Notes under the pieces: generated by a model
What the model saw: the letters and a program-made list of their open reading frames with translations, nothing else
What the model was told of the DNA's origin: nothing
The model's database searches: none
Part shown: positions 20,621 through 32,531 of the stretch, one piece after another
How the letters are laid out: every line of letters begins with the position of its first letter
Position numbering within the stretch: position 1 is the first letter of the stretch
From: Chrysogorgia sp. JL179-B06
Taxonomy: Eukaryota; Cnidaria; Anthozoa; Scleralcyonacea; Chrysogorgiidae
NCBI GenBank assembly: GCA_035772405.1
Contig: JAYKKM010000180.1
Span: 492,001-556,000, forward strand
Length of the DNA stretch: 64,000 nt
Direction: 5' to 3'
Program-made: the position numbers and the translations under genes

Positions 20621-23600
20621 TTATTTTTTATTTTTAATAATAATACAATAATTTTATTTAATAAAATCTCAATTACATCTGAAATTAATTAAAAATTAGA
20701 TAATACTATATTTTACAAATTAATGATAATTTATTACATAGCAATAATAATAATAATATTAATATAAGGAAAGGAAGATAATAGTGAAAATAAGTAAATA
20801 ATAAAAAAAAGTTACATATCAAGTAACTTTATTCTTTGTTTCTTCAAACTATTCTGGCCGCCACATTCTCTAAGGTAATGTCATTGTCTAAGGTAATATT
20901 TGCAGTTCTTCTTCTTGCTCTGGTTCCTCTAAGGCATAGGAGAGCTGAACGTACTAAGGCGAAAGAGATTTTCGCTCTCAACCAAGACATTGTGCTGGCA
21001 TAGTCTTCTCCCTTCTTAATGGCAAGTAATTCAGCAAGTCTACTATGGTATTTCTTGCATTCATCAGCCATTCCACCTCTCGTGGTAAATACTGGCGGGG
21101 TGAAAGTACCTTGTTCTATCTTGTTCTCGCGTATTGGCGCTTCTTCTCATTTTCATGTTGCCGGTAGATTTGCTTGGGACTGAGATCTTTATAAGACTCT
21201 GCGTTTGGGTGACAAACCCGAACATCAAAGAACGCAGATCTTTGCCTCTCCCAGAAGCCTCGAGCGTGAACATCTAAACGAGCATCAGGGGCTCTGTTGG
21301 CGCCTCTGTTTAAGCCTTCTCCAGTGATATCCTGTAGGACCGGTTCTATTTCAACATCATTACACACCATGCTCAACAGCTCGGCTTCCAAATCACGAAG
21401 CTCATTATGGTGTTGAATTATGAAGCCGCCTCGCCGGCAGACCATAGCATGGTCCACATTGAACAGGTCCCCGCATACGCACACTGTTGGAGTATCAGTG
21501 ATTTCCCAATCATATCTTAACTTTATCGCGTCCTTGAATTTTCTCTTATTCAGATTGAAATTCAGGTCTTCGAAGGGGATTACTTTTAACCAATTAGATG
21601 CTCCTTTTTCCGTGGCCAGCTCGACAGCTCGTTTGGTTCTTGACGGTAGGGAACTCTTCACTTGTTGTAGCCTTCCATTCAAACATTTATCCTTCTCTTT
21701 CCGTGCGTTTAGTTGTAATGTCATTATTTCAGACGCATCCGGAGGCTGGTGTACCTGCTCCACAATTTTCTCTACCAGGGGGGCTGTGACATTGACAGAA
21801 GCCTCGTATTCAAAGGATGCAGTTCTCGTTGGATCTGTAAGCCCAAGCCCCCCCCCCCCCCCATGCGCACAGGGAGCGCGAGGAGGTCGCGCTCAACTTC
21901 CGTGACTACATGATCCCCGTGATAGCTGGTATTAAAGCATCAGTTATCGCGTGCTCCAATGGCTCCAGTAGGTCGGTAATATCGGGTAATGTCCTTACGA
22001 AATATGTCCAACGATGCCATAAACCAAAGGTAAAGGCTGCATAACTCGCTTGAGGTTGTGATGTGGCGAACTCTGCAAGTTTGGTGACCTGATTTACCCA
22101 GTCCTCTACTTTCTCGCCGACATATTCTTCGAGATACGATCTTGATCCGAGAGCTGCACCTAGATGCTTGTGGCCCTCCGTGGTGATGTTAATTGCTGTC
22201 TCGCAGAAGACCACCTTGGCAGCGTCCTCTTTCTCGGGTTTGACGACCAACCAGCACTTTTTCGCATTTGGAAAATATCCTAGCGCTGGACCATTCTCTG
22301 ACAGTTCATCCCACCATTTCTTCACATCCTTTAGCGAGCCGCTTCCAGTTGCGTCATCAGCAAACCAGCATTGTTTAGCTTTGCTTGAGATGTGTAAAAG
22401 CGTTATCAGTGGCTGAAGACTGATGGCGTATAGGCTCATAGCGATAGGATCGCCCTGTGTGGTGCCCTCTACTGATCTCAGTTCTTCTCCGCCTGTAACG
22501 AAGAGTCTCGCAGGTTGTCTATAGGTGTTGATCGCGTAGGTCGCTATTGCTGGACATAGCACTCTGGTATTGTGTAGCGCAGCAGCTCTGTTCAGAGCAT
22601 TAAATGCGTTGGAGGCATCGATGTTTCATCGGCGTCAAATACATTGCGCATTGCATGAATTGCTGCCTCACTTCCACTTTTAAGACCAGCGCATACCTGC
22701 AGCGAGCCACTTGCGTCGACGACATCAGGTTTTGTTACTCTCATCACACATTTCCCAATTATCCTCCGTATTACCTCTCCAACCCCGATCGGCCGAACCG
22801 CGCCCTCTCCTTTGTCGAGTGGAATTAGTCGATTTGCCAATATTACCTCGATACTTCGAGGATCAATCAGTTCAGTGCATAAACGTCTGGTCATTATAGC
22901 TATCGCTGCGCACAGGTCTGTGCCGGATTTCTCAAAGGATTTGCATGCAAGCATTCTCCTAAAGCCATCAGCATCTACACCCGAAGGCCCTCCAGAGCCT
23001 TTAGTCCTCAACGCGGCGTCTCGGACCATCTCTCCATTGATCGGCAGGAAGATTACATCTGGGACGTTTTCAATTGGCTCGAAGAGTAGAGATCCCGGGT
23101 GGGCTTCCTGTGCCGTAGGGTGTTTTTCCCTAAGCTGTCTCATGACGTCGTCACTTAGGGGCAGGACGCCCCCGCCGTCGTTATCACTGAGGTAGCGTAA
23201 AGCTGAATGAATTTGGCCTTTCATGACTAGGTTTGCAAACACTTTTGCTTTATCAGGTGGATCAGTTCTCCGGGAGCTTGTGAGACGCCTTTGGATCATT
23301 CGCCCTTCACGCAGCAAAATATCTATTTCGCCCTCTTCCCATAGTGCCAACCGCTTAGCCAAACATTCTTTGTGTTCCTTCGCCTTGGATTTCTTACTTG
23401 GTTTCTGTAGTACAATGGCTGCTTTTAAAGCACAGTGTTGCATTTCTGATCCATTGTTCCAATCATTTATGTGTTTTGTTAATTTGTCAATGAAATTTTT
23501 TCCCATTTTTCCATAGGGGACAAGAAAAGCGTTTTTCCACCATTTCGTGATTTCATTGTATGCATTGTCAATGGTCGACGTGCTGACCGTTATTGTTCTT

Positions 23601-24359
23601 CCATCACTATGTCGGCCCCAAATAAATGTAGATGGCGCGTTGTTGGCTTTGTATTCAGGCAAGTTTCCTGGCACGTCGTCTAACGCATTTTCAGAGGTTA
23701 AGTGATCACGCTCCAGAACTACTGACTCCACTGGGAGTTGTACTGCAGACGTATGCAAATCTAGGCCTTGTGTCGGGTGATTATCATTCTGGCTTTGCTG
23801 GTCAATATTATTTTGATTTCGATTCCGATTCTCGTCGATATCTTCGGTAGAAGTCATATTATTTACAATATTTGACATCGGCTGAATCCTGTCCGAGTTC
23901 ACCGTTGAATTCCGTTGAGTCTTTTCCAGCCTTGAAGCTTGATCTCGCAGATTTTGTCGTTTAAGACCAAGGTGACCGTATCCTTTCTCGTTCCATAGCT
24001 CGTTCATAACCTCAATGTAACCTTTCTTCCTGCCGTTGTTATTACAAGGGGCATTATTGAGTGTAGTCAGCTCCTGTGCTTTTCGTTTGCATTCTAGCAC
24101 ATCAATGTTCATTTGTTCCGTCCATTTCATCTTTTTGGGTTTCTTTGACATCGTGTAAATTTGTATCTTGTGTAGTTGCCAGAACCCGTTATGATATTTC
24201 CTCGCAGTTTCGCAATTTAAGCCACTAGTCTTGATGATTTCTCCATTGTGACTCGTAAGTAAATATCTTCAGACAGAAGGCGGCGGACAGAAGTAGAAAA
24301 ATTTAATTAAACTTTTAAAACGGGGAGCGAACTCAAACACGTCCGTCTCAAACACGTCC

Positions 24360-24360
<1 letters not shown>
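20621..24360 (-). mobile_element. RLE-type LINE, copy A, near full length
   Basis: A minus-strand element of about 3.7 kb: 5' UTR 24360-24152, ORF region 24151-20844, AT-rich 3' UTR to 20621. Both ends abut (TAA)n arrays. The 5' UTR starts with a duplicated 15-mer (GACGGACGTGTTTGA). Bounding by the same microsatellite on both sides indicates target-specific insertion. Confidence 0.8.
20844..24151 (-). pseudogene. RLE-type LINE ORF, copy A (Myb-like, RT, zinc finger, restriction-like endonuclease)
   Basis: It starts [15 protein letters not shown]; residues 1-75 look like a Myb/trihelix DNA-binding domain (KWTEQ ... [20 protein letters not shown]). RT follows: [30 protein letters not shown], a frameshift near 22575, then [17 protein letters not shown] and [11 protein letters not shown] further frameshift near 21900 leads through a 15-C tract (21848-21862). 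Then a C-x-C...H...C zinc motif ([15 protein letters not shown]) and the nuclease signature [14 protein letters not shown] with FFDVRV. One more frameshift near 21110 precedes the final 75 codons. C-terminal nuclease plus single ORF is the R2/R4/NeSL-group layout. Three or four lesions make it inactive. Confidence 0.8.

Positions 24361-24431
<71 letters not shown>
24361..24431. repeat. (TAA)n microsatellite, middle
   Basis: An uninterrupted TAA array separating the 5' end of copy A from the 3' end of copy B. Confidence 0.95.
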
Positions 24432-24432
<1 letters not shown>

Positions 24433-26174
24433 GGAAAAACTTTATTTAAAAACAGTAAATTCTTCAATTACATTCAAATTAATTTTTATAATATTTACAT
24501 TGATATGGGCTGTTAAAAAATAATTAAAACTGAAAAATAAATTAAAACAAAGGAAATTCAATCTAAAATTCCAGGCTAAAAATCACGTATACAGTAGTTC
24601 TGCTACAGAGAGAGTAAAGTCTTTCGCGATCTCGCGTGACTTAAACGGAATTCTCGAACCTCTCACGCATCTATGTACAGTTCTTAAGATAGCGAATGAT
24701 AGCTGGATTCGTAACCAGGTAATGACGCTGGCGTAAACTTCATTGTTCTTGCTCGTGAGTTTATCTGCGAGAGTTCTTAAAAAGTTCTGGCAGTCGGCTC
24801 CCATGCCCCCGTTTGTACCAAACACCAATGGTGTAAAAGTTCCCATTTCAACATCCATCACTCTCTGATTGTATTTTCTCTTCTTCTCGTTTTCCTGCTC
24901 TCTGAAGATTGTTGCAGTGGACTTACCCTGGTTGGACCGGGAGTTTACATGCGTTACACGTACGTCAAAAAATGCTGTAACTCCCGGTGTCCAGAAACCT
25001 CCTGCCTTCATATCCAGTCTCGCTTCTTGACTTGTAACAGTGGATTGGAGGTTGAAAACTTCATTATCGAGTGGTTGCAGGTGTGGCTCTGTTTCCACAT
25101 TTTTACACACTTTATTGATGTGTGATGTCAGGAGGTTCCGGATTGTGTCGTGTCTTTGAGCTACAAAGCCCCCCTTCTTACATGACAAAGCATGGTTGAC
25201 TGTGAAGGTCTCCCCGCAAGCACAGTGACTAGGGAGATTAGGTAGAGCCATGTTATAACGAAGGCATAGGGAGTCCCTGAACTCCTGCTTGTTTAAAGCC
25301 AGTCCATACTCTTCAATTGGTGTTGCATTTAGCCACGAGCTGGCTCCCTTGTCTCTTGTCTGCTGAACCGCTTGGAGTTGATCAGGAGATAATGATTCAT
25401 CAATCCTGTCTATTCTGGACTTTGTGGCGGCTCTCCTCTGAGTGTTAATTTAGCGCTTTCGTTCCTCCATTTGCTCTCGTGCTGGGATGGTGGAACTTTG
25501 TGCAACAATAGAATCAACATGTAGAGCTGTTATTTCAGATGATGCTTTGAACTGCTCTGGAGCTTCACGTTTAAGATCAGGAATTCCGATCCCGCCCTGT
25601 GCAGATGAAAGGGTAACAAGTTCTTTAAGTTCTCCAAGGAGGGGCTCAGCTCGTCCAAATAATGAAGGAAGGAGAGAATCATGAATCACTTCTTCGATTG
25701 GGTCCACATACTCCTCGAACGATTCAATGGTGCGCAGATAGTAAGTGAACTTGGATTTGAATCCTTTGGTGAAGGCGATATAGGCGGCGTGTGGTTGGCT
25801 TCTGCTAATCTCCACGAGAGACTCCATTTCTCCAAGCCACTTCTCGACCTTATCTTGACAATATTGGTCTTTAAAATCTTTAGATCCAATAACTGCACCG
25901 AGATGGCGTCTTCCATCGAGCGTTATGTTTACTTCATCGCCAAACACCATCTTTGCATTCTTTGCCTGTTCACTGGACTTGACAATTAACCAGCTTTTAG
26001 CTCCATTTACGATATATCCGTATTTTCTCCCTTCTTGACATAAGCTCTTGTACCATTGACAGAGTGACTCTATGGTTCCTGCACCCGCGGAGTCATCCGC
26101 CAGCCAGACTTGCTTGACTTGTGGTGTTGATGCCCGGAGACTATTGATCATATGAACCGTGTTGATCGCATACC
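24432..26174 (-). mobile_element. RLE-type LINE, copy B, 5' truncated
   Basis: The minus-strand 3' half of a diverged relative of copy A: the layout is the same but the protein is clearly different, so they are two lineages rather than a duplication. Its 5' break lies inside RT just before motif C and abuts (TAA)n. Confidence 0.8.
24583..26151 (-). pseudogene. RLE-type LINE ORF, copy B: RT palm to nuclease
   Basis: From 26151: VKQVWLADDSAGAGTIES (RT motif C with LADD), GRRHLGAVIGSKDF, and AQGGIGIPDLKREAPEQF. A single in-frame TAA stop lies at about 25450; reading continues to ASSWLNATPIEEYGLALNK. The zinc motif (HCACGETFTVNHALSC) and nuclease (EARLDMKAGGFW, FFDVRV) lie within 24583-25251, ending SVAELLYT. 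Apart from the stop and the 5' truncation the frame is intact, so this copy is younger than copy A. Confidence 0.85.
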
Positions 26175-26182
26175 ATTATTAT

Positions 26183-26250
<68 letters not shown>
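26175..26250. repeat. (TAA)n microsatellite, right
   Basis: A TAA array directly abutting the 5' truncation point of copy B. Confidence 0.95.
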
Positions 26251-26662
26251 GACGTTTTAAGAGCATTATACAATATTATTATATGGTTTGGCTCGTAGAG
26301 TGGTCTTAACGCAGCTTTTCTGCAATCTGATTAGTACCTGAGCGGTATATACCAATAAAAGTACCTCAGGTATATACCAATAAAACTATGATATTATTTA
26401 ATAACTACAAAAACTATTAATTCGAAAAAGGTAAACTCTCGAGCGAAGGTCGTTCGTCAGAGAGTAAATATAAAATCGGGTAGCTGCAAACTTTTGTGCG
26501 CAAAATAATTGTCGATCAGTAAGCTAGCCTGCTACAGTAGACTTTTTTTCACCCTCGAAAACACGAACAAAAAACGTCTAGTGCTAGTAGATTTTTTTGG
26601 GGGTGCTTGTTTTTTACAGGAGGAGTCTGCAGATTTTGCGAACTGCTGATGATAACAGATAC
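26251..26662. other. Noncoding stretch
   Basis: A 25-bp near-duplicate (GGTATATACCAATAAAA) occurs at about 26340-26388. Nothing else is recognised. Confidence 0.5.
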
Positions 26663-26671
26663 TCATTTAGT

Positions 26672-26727
26672 TAGCCTGCTCGCAGCCCGAAATTTCGAAA
26701 AACGGAATTGAAATTACGAGCAGGCTA
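26672..26727. mobile_element. 56-bp mini-element with 9-bp target duplication
   Basis: The element reads TAGCCTGCTCG at one end and CGAGCAGGCTA at the other, and is flanked by perfect TCATTTAGT at 26663-26671 and 26728-26736. The termini match those of 5615-6720. Confidence 0.85.
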
Positions 26728-26918
26728 TCATTTAGTATTACTGTGGATAAATTCCATATCAAGACTCTTGTTGTTTCTTTGTATGCCTAATTGTCCAACT
26801 TTTATTCAATAAATTGCAATTTTTGTACATTCACAATGACGTCCGCGTGTGATTATCAAGTTATAATAGCACGAGATATGCGTGTAAAACACGAGGTGAT
26901 AGCCAAGTATATATGCAG

Positions 26919-27065
26919 CTGCCTCCTCCGCAGGCTCTTAATCGGGAGTGGGCAGGCGGAGCGGCGCAGGCTAGCAATAGAGTGCCAGCAATGGTTGATG
27001 GGAAGGTGATAAAAACAAGGGTTGATGGGCGCGCCTTCCTACGCGAGCGACTGGGGACGAGGCAG
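26919..27065. mobile_element. 147-bp Mutator-like MITE
   Basis: The ends CTGCCTCCTCC and GACGAGGCAG are inverted, and perfect TATATGCAG duplications flank at 26910-26918 and 27066-27074. Its sequence matches, in reverse, the two ends of the 979-bp element at 42241-43219, so it is a deletion derivative. Confidence 0.9.
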
Positions 27066-27094
27066 TATATGCAGTGAGAGTATTTCCGCTTAGT

Positions 27095-28640
27095 TAAAAC
27101 TTATAAATAATAATAATAATTTATTAATCGATCTTAAATTAAAAAATACAATGGGTTTACAATCAAATATCTAAATTAAAAATACAACTGTATACATCAA
27201 ATTTACATGATAAAAATGTAATTTAATTAACTTATTTAAGGCTGCTGCCTCATTGCCCTAGGTATAAAGCTGTTTTTGTGTCGTTCAGTACCTGATAATG
27301 GTAGATACTTGGATATTCTATTTCTATGCCTAAGATGTTATGCCTTGTGATTTGTTGATGTAGCCCGTTATTGAGTCCCTAATAATAGTGTTAAGTTCCC
27401 TGGCAGTGCAGCCATATTTCTTCTGACTTCTAAAGTAGGCAGATAATCAGGAGGGAGGCCAATTATTCTAAGACTCCTTCTTTGTACGCGCTCTAACTCT
27501 TCCTTAAGGTACTGTGGTAAATCACACCACACCGGCGAGCAATACTCGAGCAAGGGTCTAATTTTGGTTAGGTATGTGGTAAGGCCAACTTCAACTGGCA
27601 GGTGAGCTCGCCTGCATTCCCTTAAGCAGTATAATCTTTTGGATGCCGTTTACAAGATACCCTTTCGCTGTGTTCGTTCCGTTTAAGATTATTTTGAAAC
27701 CAGACACGTCCCAGAAGCTTGAACGAGTCAACTCTTTCAATGATATCGTCCCCCAGTTGCAGAAGTGGAGGTTCTGATGTTTCCCTAAAGTTTATCCACA
27801 TATCTTTAGTCTTTTTGGTGTTCAGTATCATTTTATTATCGACAGCCCATCGTTGAGCTGCGTCCAAGGCTTCCTGCATGGTACTAGATTCACCAGCAAT
27901 TACGAGAGTGTCCAGACGCATATTTACATATATATTCATTTTAAGATGTCCAGGAAAAGGGTCCTCCAAATCGTTAATATGTATGTTGAAAAGTGTTGGT
28001 GCAATGATAGACCCTTGTGGGACTCCAATCGGGCATGCTGCTCTAAAGGATAAGACCCCATGGAGGTTCACCTACTGAGTTCTTCCTTCTAGAAAACGTT
28101 TGGTCCATAACCAGAAGCCCTTACATACATTCATCTTAGCAAGTTTGTCCAGCACAATCCTGTGGTCGACCAGATCGAACGCTTTTCGAAAGTCAAGAAA
28201 TAGGGCATGGACCCCTGCTTTCCGGTTGCAGAGTTGTCAGTTGCATCAAACCATCTCTGAGATGTAGAGATTAAAGCAGAGACAGTGGAGCGTCCATTTG
28301 TGAAGGCATGCTGGTTGTTTTTTTAATTTTCGAGAACCTTTGCAAGCTGGGGTAACACGGAGATTTGACGGAAGTCATTATCTATGTCTACAGGTGGACG
28401 GACCTTTGGTACCGAGCTGACAAGCGCATGCTTATATACTGTCGGGTAATTATGTTTGACAATGTTGTGACTATAATATCATGTACCACGGGCGCCAGTT
28501 CCTCAGCAAAGCGTTTGAGACACCATGCAGGGATGCTGTCTGCACTTGTAGCTTTCCTGGGATCCAAATGCTCAAGAATAGACTTCACTTGGCCAATAGA
28601 TGGTATAGGCGGGGGAGTATCTTTAAGTAGATGTTCGACC
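27095..28640 (-). pseudogene. LINE relic (APE-type), RT and C-terminus
   Basis: Minus strand: AEELAPVVHDIIVTTLSNII (28388-28588), decayed fingers, then IGVPQGSIIAPTLFNIHIND at 27622-28071. The catalytic box is degenerate (YVNM in place of Y[AV]DD) and is followed by RWAVDNKMILNTKKTK. The C-terminus at 27368-27553 reads LERVQRRSLRIIGLP. An AT-rich tail with TAA units ends near 27095. Frameshifts separate the pieces; inactive. Confidence 0.75.
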
Positions 28641-28734
28641 TCTTGAAGATATATGCGTTCAGGTTGTGAAGCATCTGTCCAAGGTTAATGAAACTTCTCT
28701 GTATTCTGTCAGCTAAGGAGGTTAGTTCAGCCTG

Positions 28735-29043
28735 TGATGGTGACGACAAGGGATTAATGACTCGTGGAGACAGAACATTCTCGGTTGCAGCACCAAAACT
28801 GTGGAATTCATTACCACAGGAAATTAGAAGCTTTGATATAATAAGCACTTAAGCACTTAAGACTTTTCTTTTTTAAAATGAATAGTTTTTTGTTCATAGT
28901 GGTAATATATGTAGTAGGCTTTATCTTGTAATGAAACTGTAATTAGTTTTATAAGTAAAATTAAGAATATATTGTTGTAAGAGCATTGAGACTATTGTAT
29001 AATGCTCCTAATACGTCTTTTATTATTATTATTATTATTATTA
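28735..29043 (+). pseudogene. LINE C-terminus with (TTA)n tail
   Basis: One frame reads RGDRTFSVAAPKLWNSLPQE, the conserved end of CR1/L2-like ORF2. A 9-bp tandem duplication (AAGCACTTA) breaks it near 28850. The 3' UTR ends in a short TTA array at about 29019-29043. Confidence 0.75.
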
Positions 29044-29049
29044 AGATTT

Positions 29050-29715
29050 TCGTTTGCTGCCGCCAAATTGTAGATGGCTTTGTACCATTTCTCAGGGTTA
29101 GATTTGCGATTATCCTTTGCTTTAGACTTGTAAAACTTAGCTTTAGCGTTGGATATCAGCTTGGCAACCTTTGTACGCAGATTTTCAAATTTTAGCTTCT
29201 CCCCTTTGGTGAACGCTTTCTGTCTTGCTTTGATCTCTGCTTTGATACTTGGGGTCATCCATGGTTTGTCATGTAGGATGAACACGAACAGTTTTCACTG
29301 GTATGGTATCGTCCAGCATACGGATGAAAATGATGTTGAAGGCTGCAGACGTTATCGTTTATATCCTCTTCAGAATATACTTCTTTCCATTCTTCTCGAT
29401 TTATATGCAGCCCAAGAGCGTTCAGCTTTCCTGGACTCATAAGTCGGCATCTGGGACATCGGAGGATAACCAAGTTTCCGTAATCAGAGCCATTGAAGGT
29501 TTATTAATAGCGATAATTCCGGACAGTTCGTCCACTTTGTTGGTGACATGACAAGCACCTGTCACAAACAGAGATGGAATAAAGCATTTATCCTGAACAA
29601 GATTAGTTGATATCCTAATACAGTTCTCAGGATTGTGGCAGTATCTTTCTTGGTTGTCTGAGTCTGGGACCGGGGGGGGGGGGGCTGGGACTGAAGTCGA
29701 CAAGCAGGTAATCAT
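29050..29715 (-). pseudogene. LINE 5' half with endonuclease deletion
   Basis: At 29437-29715 the frame has a proline/poly-G-derived stretch, then VTNKVDELSGIIAINKPSMA and LITETWLSSDVPD, the APE endonuclease start with catalytic E. It then jumps near 29440 to LNALGLHINREEWKEVYSEE and, at 28992-29285, DKPWMTPSIKAEIKARQKAF, the endonuclease-RT linker. Most of the nuclease fold is missing and RT is absent. Confidence 0.75.
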
Positions 29716-29996
29716 TAATCAGTGACCGCATTTAAGGGGTGCGGGGGTCCTCCCCCGGAAAATTTTGAAATCTAGAAGCTCAGAAAGACAATTTGCAGCA
29801 ATTTGAGCAAACTTCAAATAGTTCAATTATAGTTCAAGTGAATCCAAGATTACCTGCTACCTCTTACCATGTGACGCCATTTTTTGTGCCTAGTATCGGG
29901 GTTGGCTAACACTTCAGGCATTTCAGGCTTCACCCGTTTGTAAATTCTTCTGTATAGATGAAGCCCGTAGGTAGATTACCGTAGCGTCTCTTGATC
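29716..29996. other. Noncoding stretch
   Basis: GTGCGGGGGTCCTCCCCCGG near 29740 resembles part of the DNA element at 9239-10290 (CCGGGGGAGCATGCACCCC near 10150). Otherwise nothing is recognised. Confidence 0.4.
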
Positions 29997-29999
29997 TTA

Positions 30000-30109
30000 G
30001 ACTGCGTTTACACTAGAGCGAAAGTATCCGGATTCATATTGTTTTGCATCCTCATGGGAATATAAAACAATACGAATCCGATTACTTTTGCTCTAGTGTA
30101 AACGCAACC
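30000..30109. mobile_element. 110-bp foldback MITE with TTA duplication
   Basis: Arms GACTGCGTTTACACTAGAGC and GCTCTAGTGTAAACGCAACC are inverted, flanked by TTA at 29997-29999 and 30110-30112. A 3-bp TWA duplication fits PIF/Harbinger-type MITEs. Confidence 0.75.
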
Positions 30110-30171
30110 TTAGCCTCTATAATCGTACTAATACAATAGGAAAAACATTAAATTTAGCAACGCGCTTGTCC

Positions 30172-30206
30172 TGATTTTTTTTTTGGGGGGGGGGCTCAGC
30201 CCCCCC
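30172..30206. repeat. Poly-T/poly-G hairpin
   Basis: A run of T then G, the word CTCAG, then a run of C: a potential strong hairpin. Confidence 0.8.
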
Positions 30207-31068
30207 AACTTTAAATCTGTCTCCCATGAATTTCTTTCCCGTTGATCAAGCAAAGTTTTATATGAGATGTTGGTATTTGGTATTACCGGTGTAGTGGTAT
30301 TAAATTGATGGGCTGCAGTGCCAGTGTTAGTCTCAATATAAATCAAATTCCCTGGGCCTCATGGGTTTGTCCCACGGGGCGACAGAGGCAAATTTGGACT
30401 ATACGGATTTTAGATCTTGCCAGCACGGTTTCGGCGGGTCTTCAGTATTGCTTGTTCCTTGAGGAGTTGATGAATTTCTCGTGGAAGAGTTGATTTTGTT
30501 TTAACATTCAGGAGTTGTTGTTTTGAATATTTAATTACTCCATTGGTAGCAGGTAAATTTGAAGATTTGTTTTGATCCGCTAGTGTAAGCCGTGAAATAA
30601 CGTTATATTAAAGGCTGAAATGGGTGAAGTTTCATATAAATCCCGAAATGACGTCACATAGTCTATCGGTAGTAAAATTCGAAATTAAAATCAGCTATTC
30701 AGTAAGAGTTAGGGTTAGTACTAGAAGTTACTATCGCAAGGGAAGTGCTGCCTTGAAACCAATGGTCCAAGGCCGTCATGATATTGTGCAAAATTGGAAA
30801 AATAAGTGGTGGGCTTATTGAAGTCAAAGTGGCAGCGGAGGTAATATAGCCTTGTACACATGCGGTTATGGTTTAGTTAAGACCAGAGCAGCGAGCTCTA
30901 CGTATATATGGAGCTCACACTGAGCTTGCTTGACCAAAGGTACTCTGGGGTTAAACATCTATCTGGGGTAAGACATTCATTACGCACAGCCATGGGCAGA
31001 TGAAGCATGTGCGGGGGCCCCTGGCACATTTGCATTTTGCAGATGCCTCAAATCTGCCCCTTCCCTTG
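30207..31068. other. Noncoding stretch without recognised features
   Basis: Short open frames show no recognisable protein features. No arrays or inverted repeats were seen. Confidence 0.5.
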
Positions 31069-31076
31069 TTGACAAC

Positions 31077-32297
31077 TAGAGGTGAGCCGATGTTAAAAAA
31101 AAGCCGATTGCCGATACCGATTGTTAAGAGCCGATATTTTCCCACCATCGGCCGATTAATCGGCAAAACCGATGTTTGCTAACCCGATGCTCAGTGCTCC
31201 CGTTTTGTCGTTTTATTCATCTCAAGTTTCGCAATGAGAGGAAGTCATCAAGCCAATTCTCGTATTTTAAGTGCAACAAAACAAACAGAAAACAGTCAAG
31301 TAGTCAGCATTGTTTCCTTTATTTAAAATATTTTTGTACCAACCACTAAAAAAGCGCAAAAATGCCGACCAAACAAGGTAACGAAAAAACGCAAAATGAA
31401 AAAACCAAAATGGAAAATTACAGGCCTAATAGTCAAACTGAAATCTCGGCAAATTGTGATGTAAAAATAATAAATTGTCTGCTTTGTGTGGAGCAAGTGA
31501 ACTTCTCTTCTCTGTGTAAATGTTGCCCTGCTCACTGAACACACGTTCCTAGTCCACGCTAGAGCTGGGAGCACTCAAATACTTTGACGCAACTCGGAAG
31601 AGGTTTGGATATGCCAGACGATTTCTAGACCACCATGCGTATGGACAGGAGACTCGTGGTTGTAATGGAAGTGCCAGGAAAGATGAAATTTCACAAGTGA
31701 TATCGTCGTTAAGTGGCTCCTCCTCAGCTTCGTTGTTGTCGTTGACAATCTCACCGAAACAAGTCCAGAGGTTGGTGAAATAATTTCAAAATACTGCGAC
31801 AGTAGCTAGCACATAAAATGTGCGCCTTGGGAATTGAAAATGCATTAGTGATTAGCCGTCTTAATGTCACAAATTTTGCCCGAAAATAGTTTCAAATTCA
31901 AAACAAATAGGGCTTCGCAAAACATGTTATTCCACTGGGAGATCGAAACAAAGGATCGTTCTGTCCCCCCCGATAAACTGCGATGAGTTTGGTTTCTGTT
32001 AATTTCCGTAACAGAAGTTTCTTGCAACAAACATCGCGGCTAATAATAAATCGCGAGAGAAAATAAAACAGTGATAATCGGTTTCAGCGTTCGCACAATA
32101 CGGATAGACGTTCACTACAATAGTATAGTGCGAGGACGAGAGAGCAGAAATACGAAGACGAGAGTCACGAGACAACCGATCCGATGGCGAAAGACAATCG
32201 GCCGATGGTGAAAGACAATCGGCCGATGGCCGATTGTGAGAAAAACTAACCGATAATCGGCTCTGCCGATGTTTTGCCGATGATCGGCTCACCTCTA
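31077..32297 (-). mobile_element. hAT transposon, internally deleted
   Basis: The ends TAGAGGTGAGCCGAT and ATCGGCTCACCTCTA are inverted, with an 8-bp duplication TTGACAAC at 31069-31076 and 32298-32305. GCCGAT words are scattered in both subterminal regions (ATCGGCCGAT clusters), probable transposase sites. On the minus strand at about 31440-31600 a frame-broken remnant reads ERVFSEQGNIYTEKR-like and then HKADNLLFL, the hAT C-terminal dimerisation motif. Other transposase domains are missing. Confidence 0.85.
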
Positions 32298-32531
32298 TTG
32301 ACAACCCTTGTTGTAACCGTTCTCAACATTTATTCACAATATAATAGTTCATGAACATGTATAATATTAAACAGATGTAACCTGAACAGTTCCATAAAAA
32401 TGCAGTTGAACATAAAGATAAAACAGTTGTATAACATAGTTCTCTGTACAAGGCTTGCATAAAAATGCAGTTCAATATGAACACAAAACAGTTGACGTAC
32501 ATGTACAGGTAATACCAGTTGACAAATTAAG

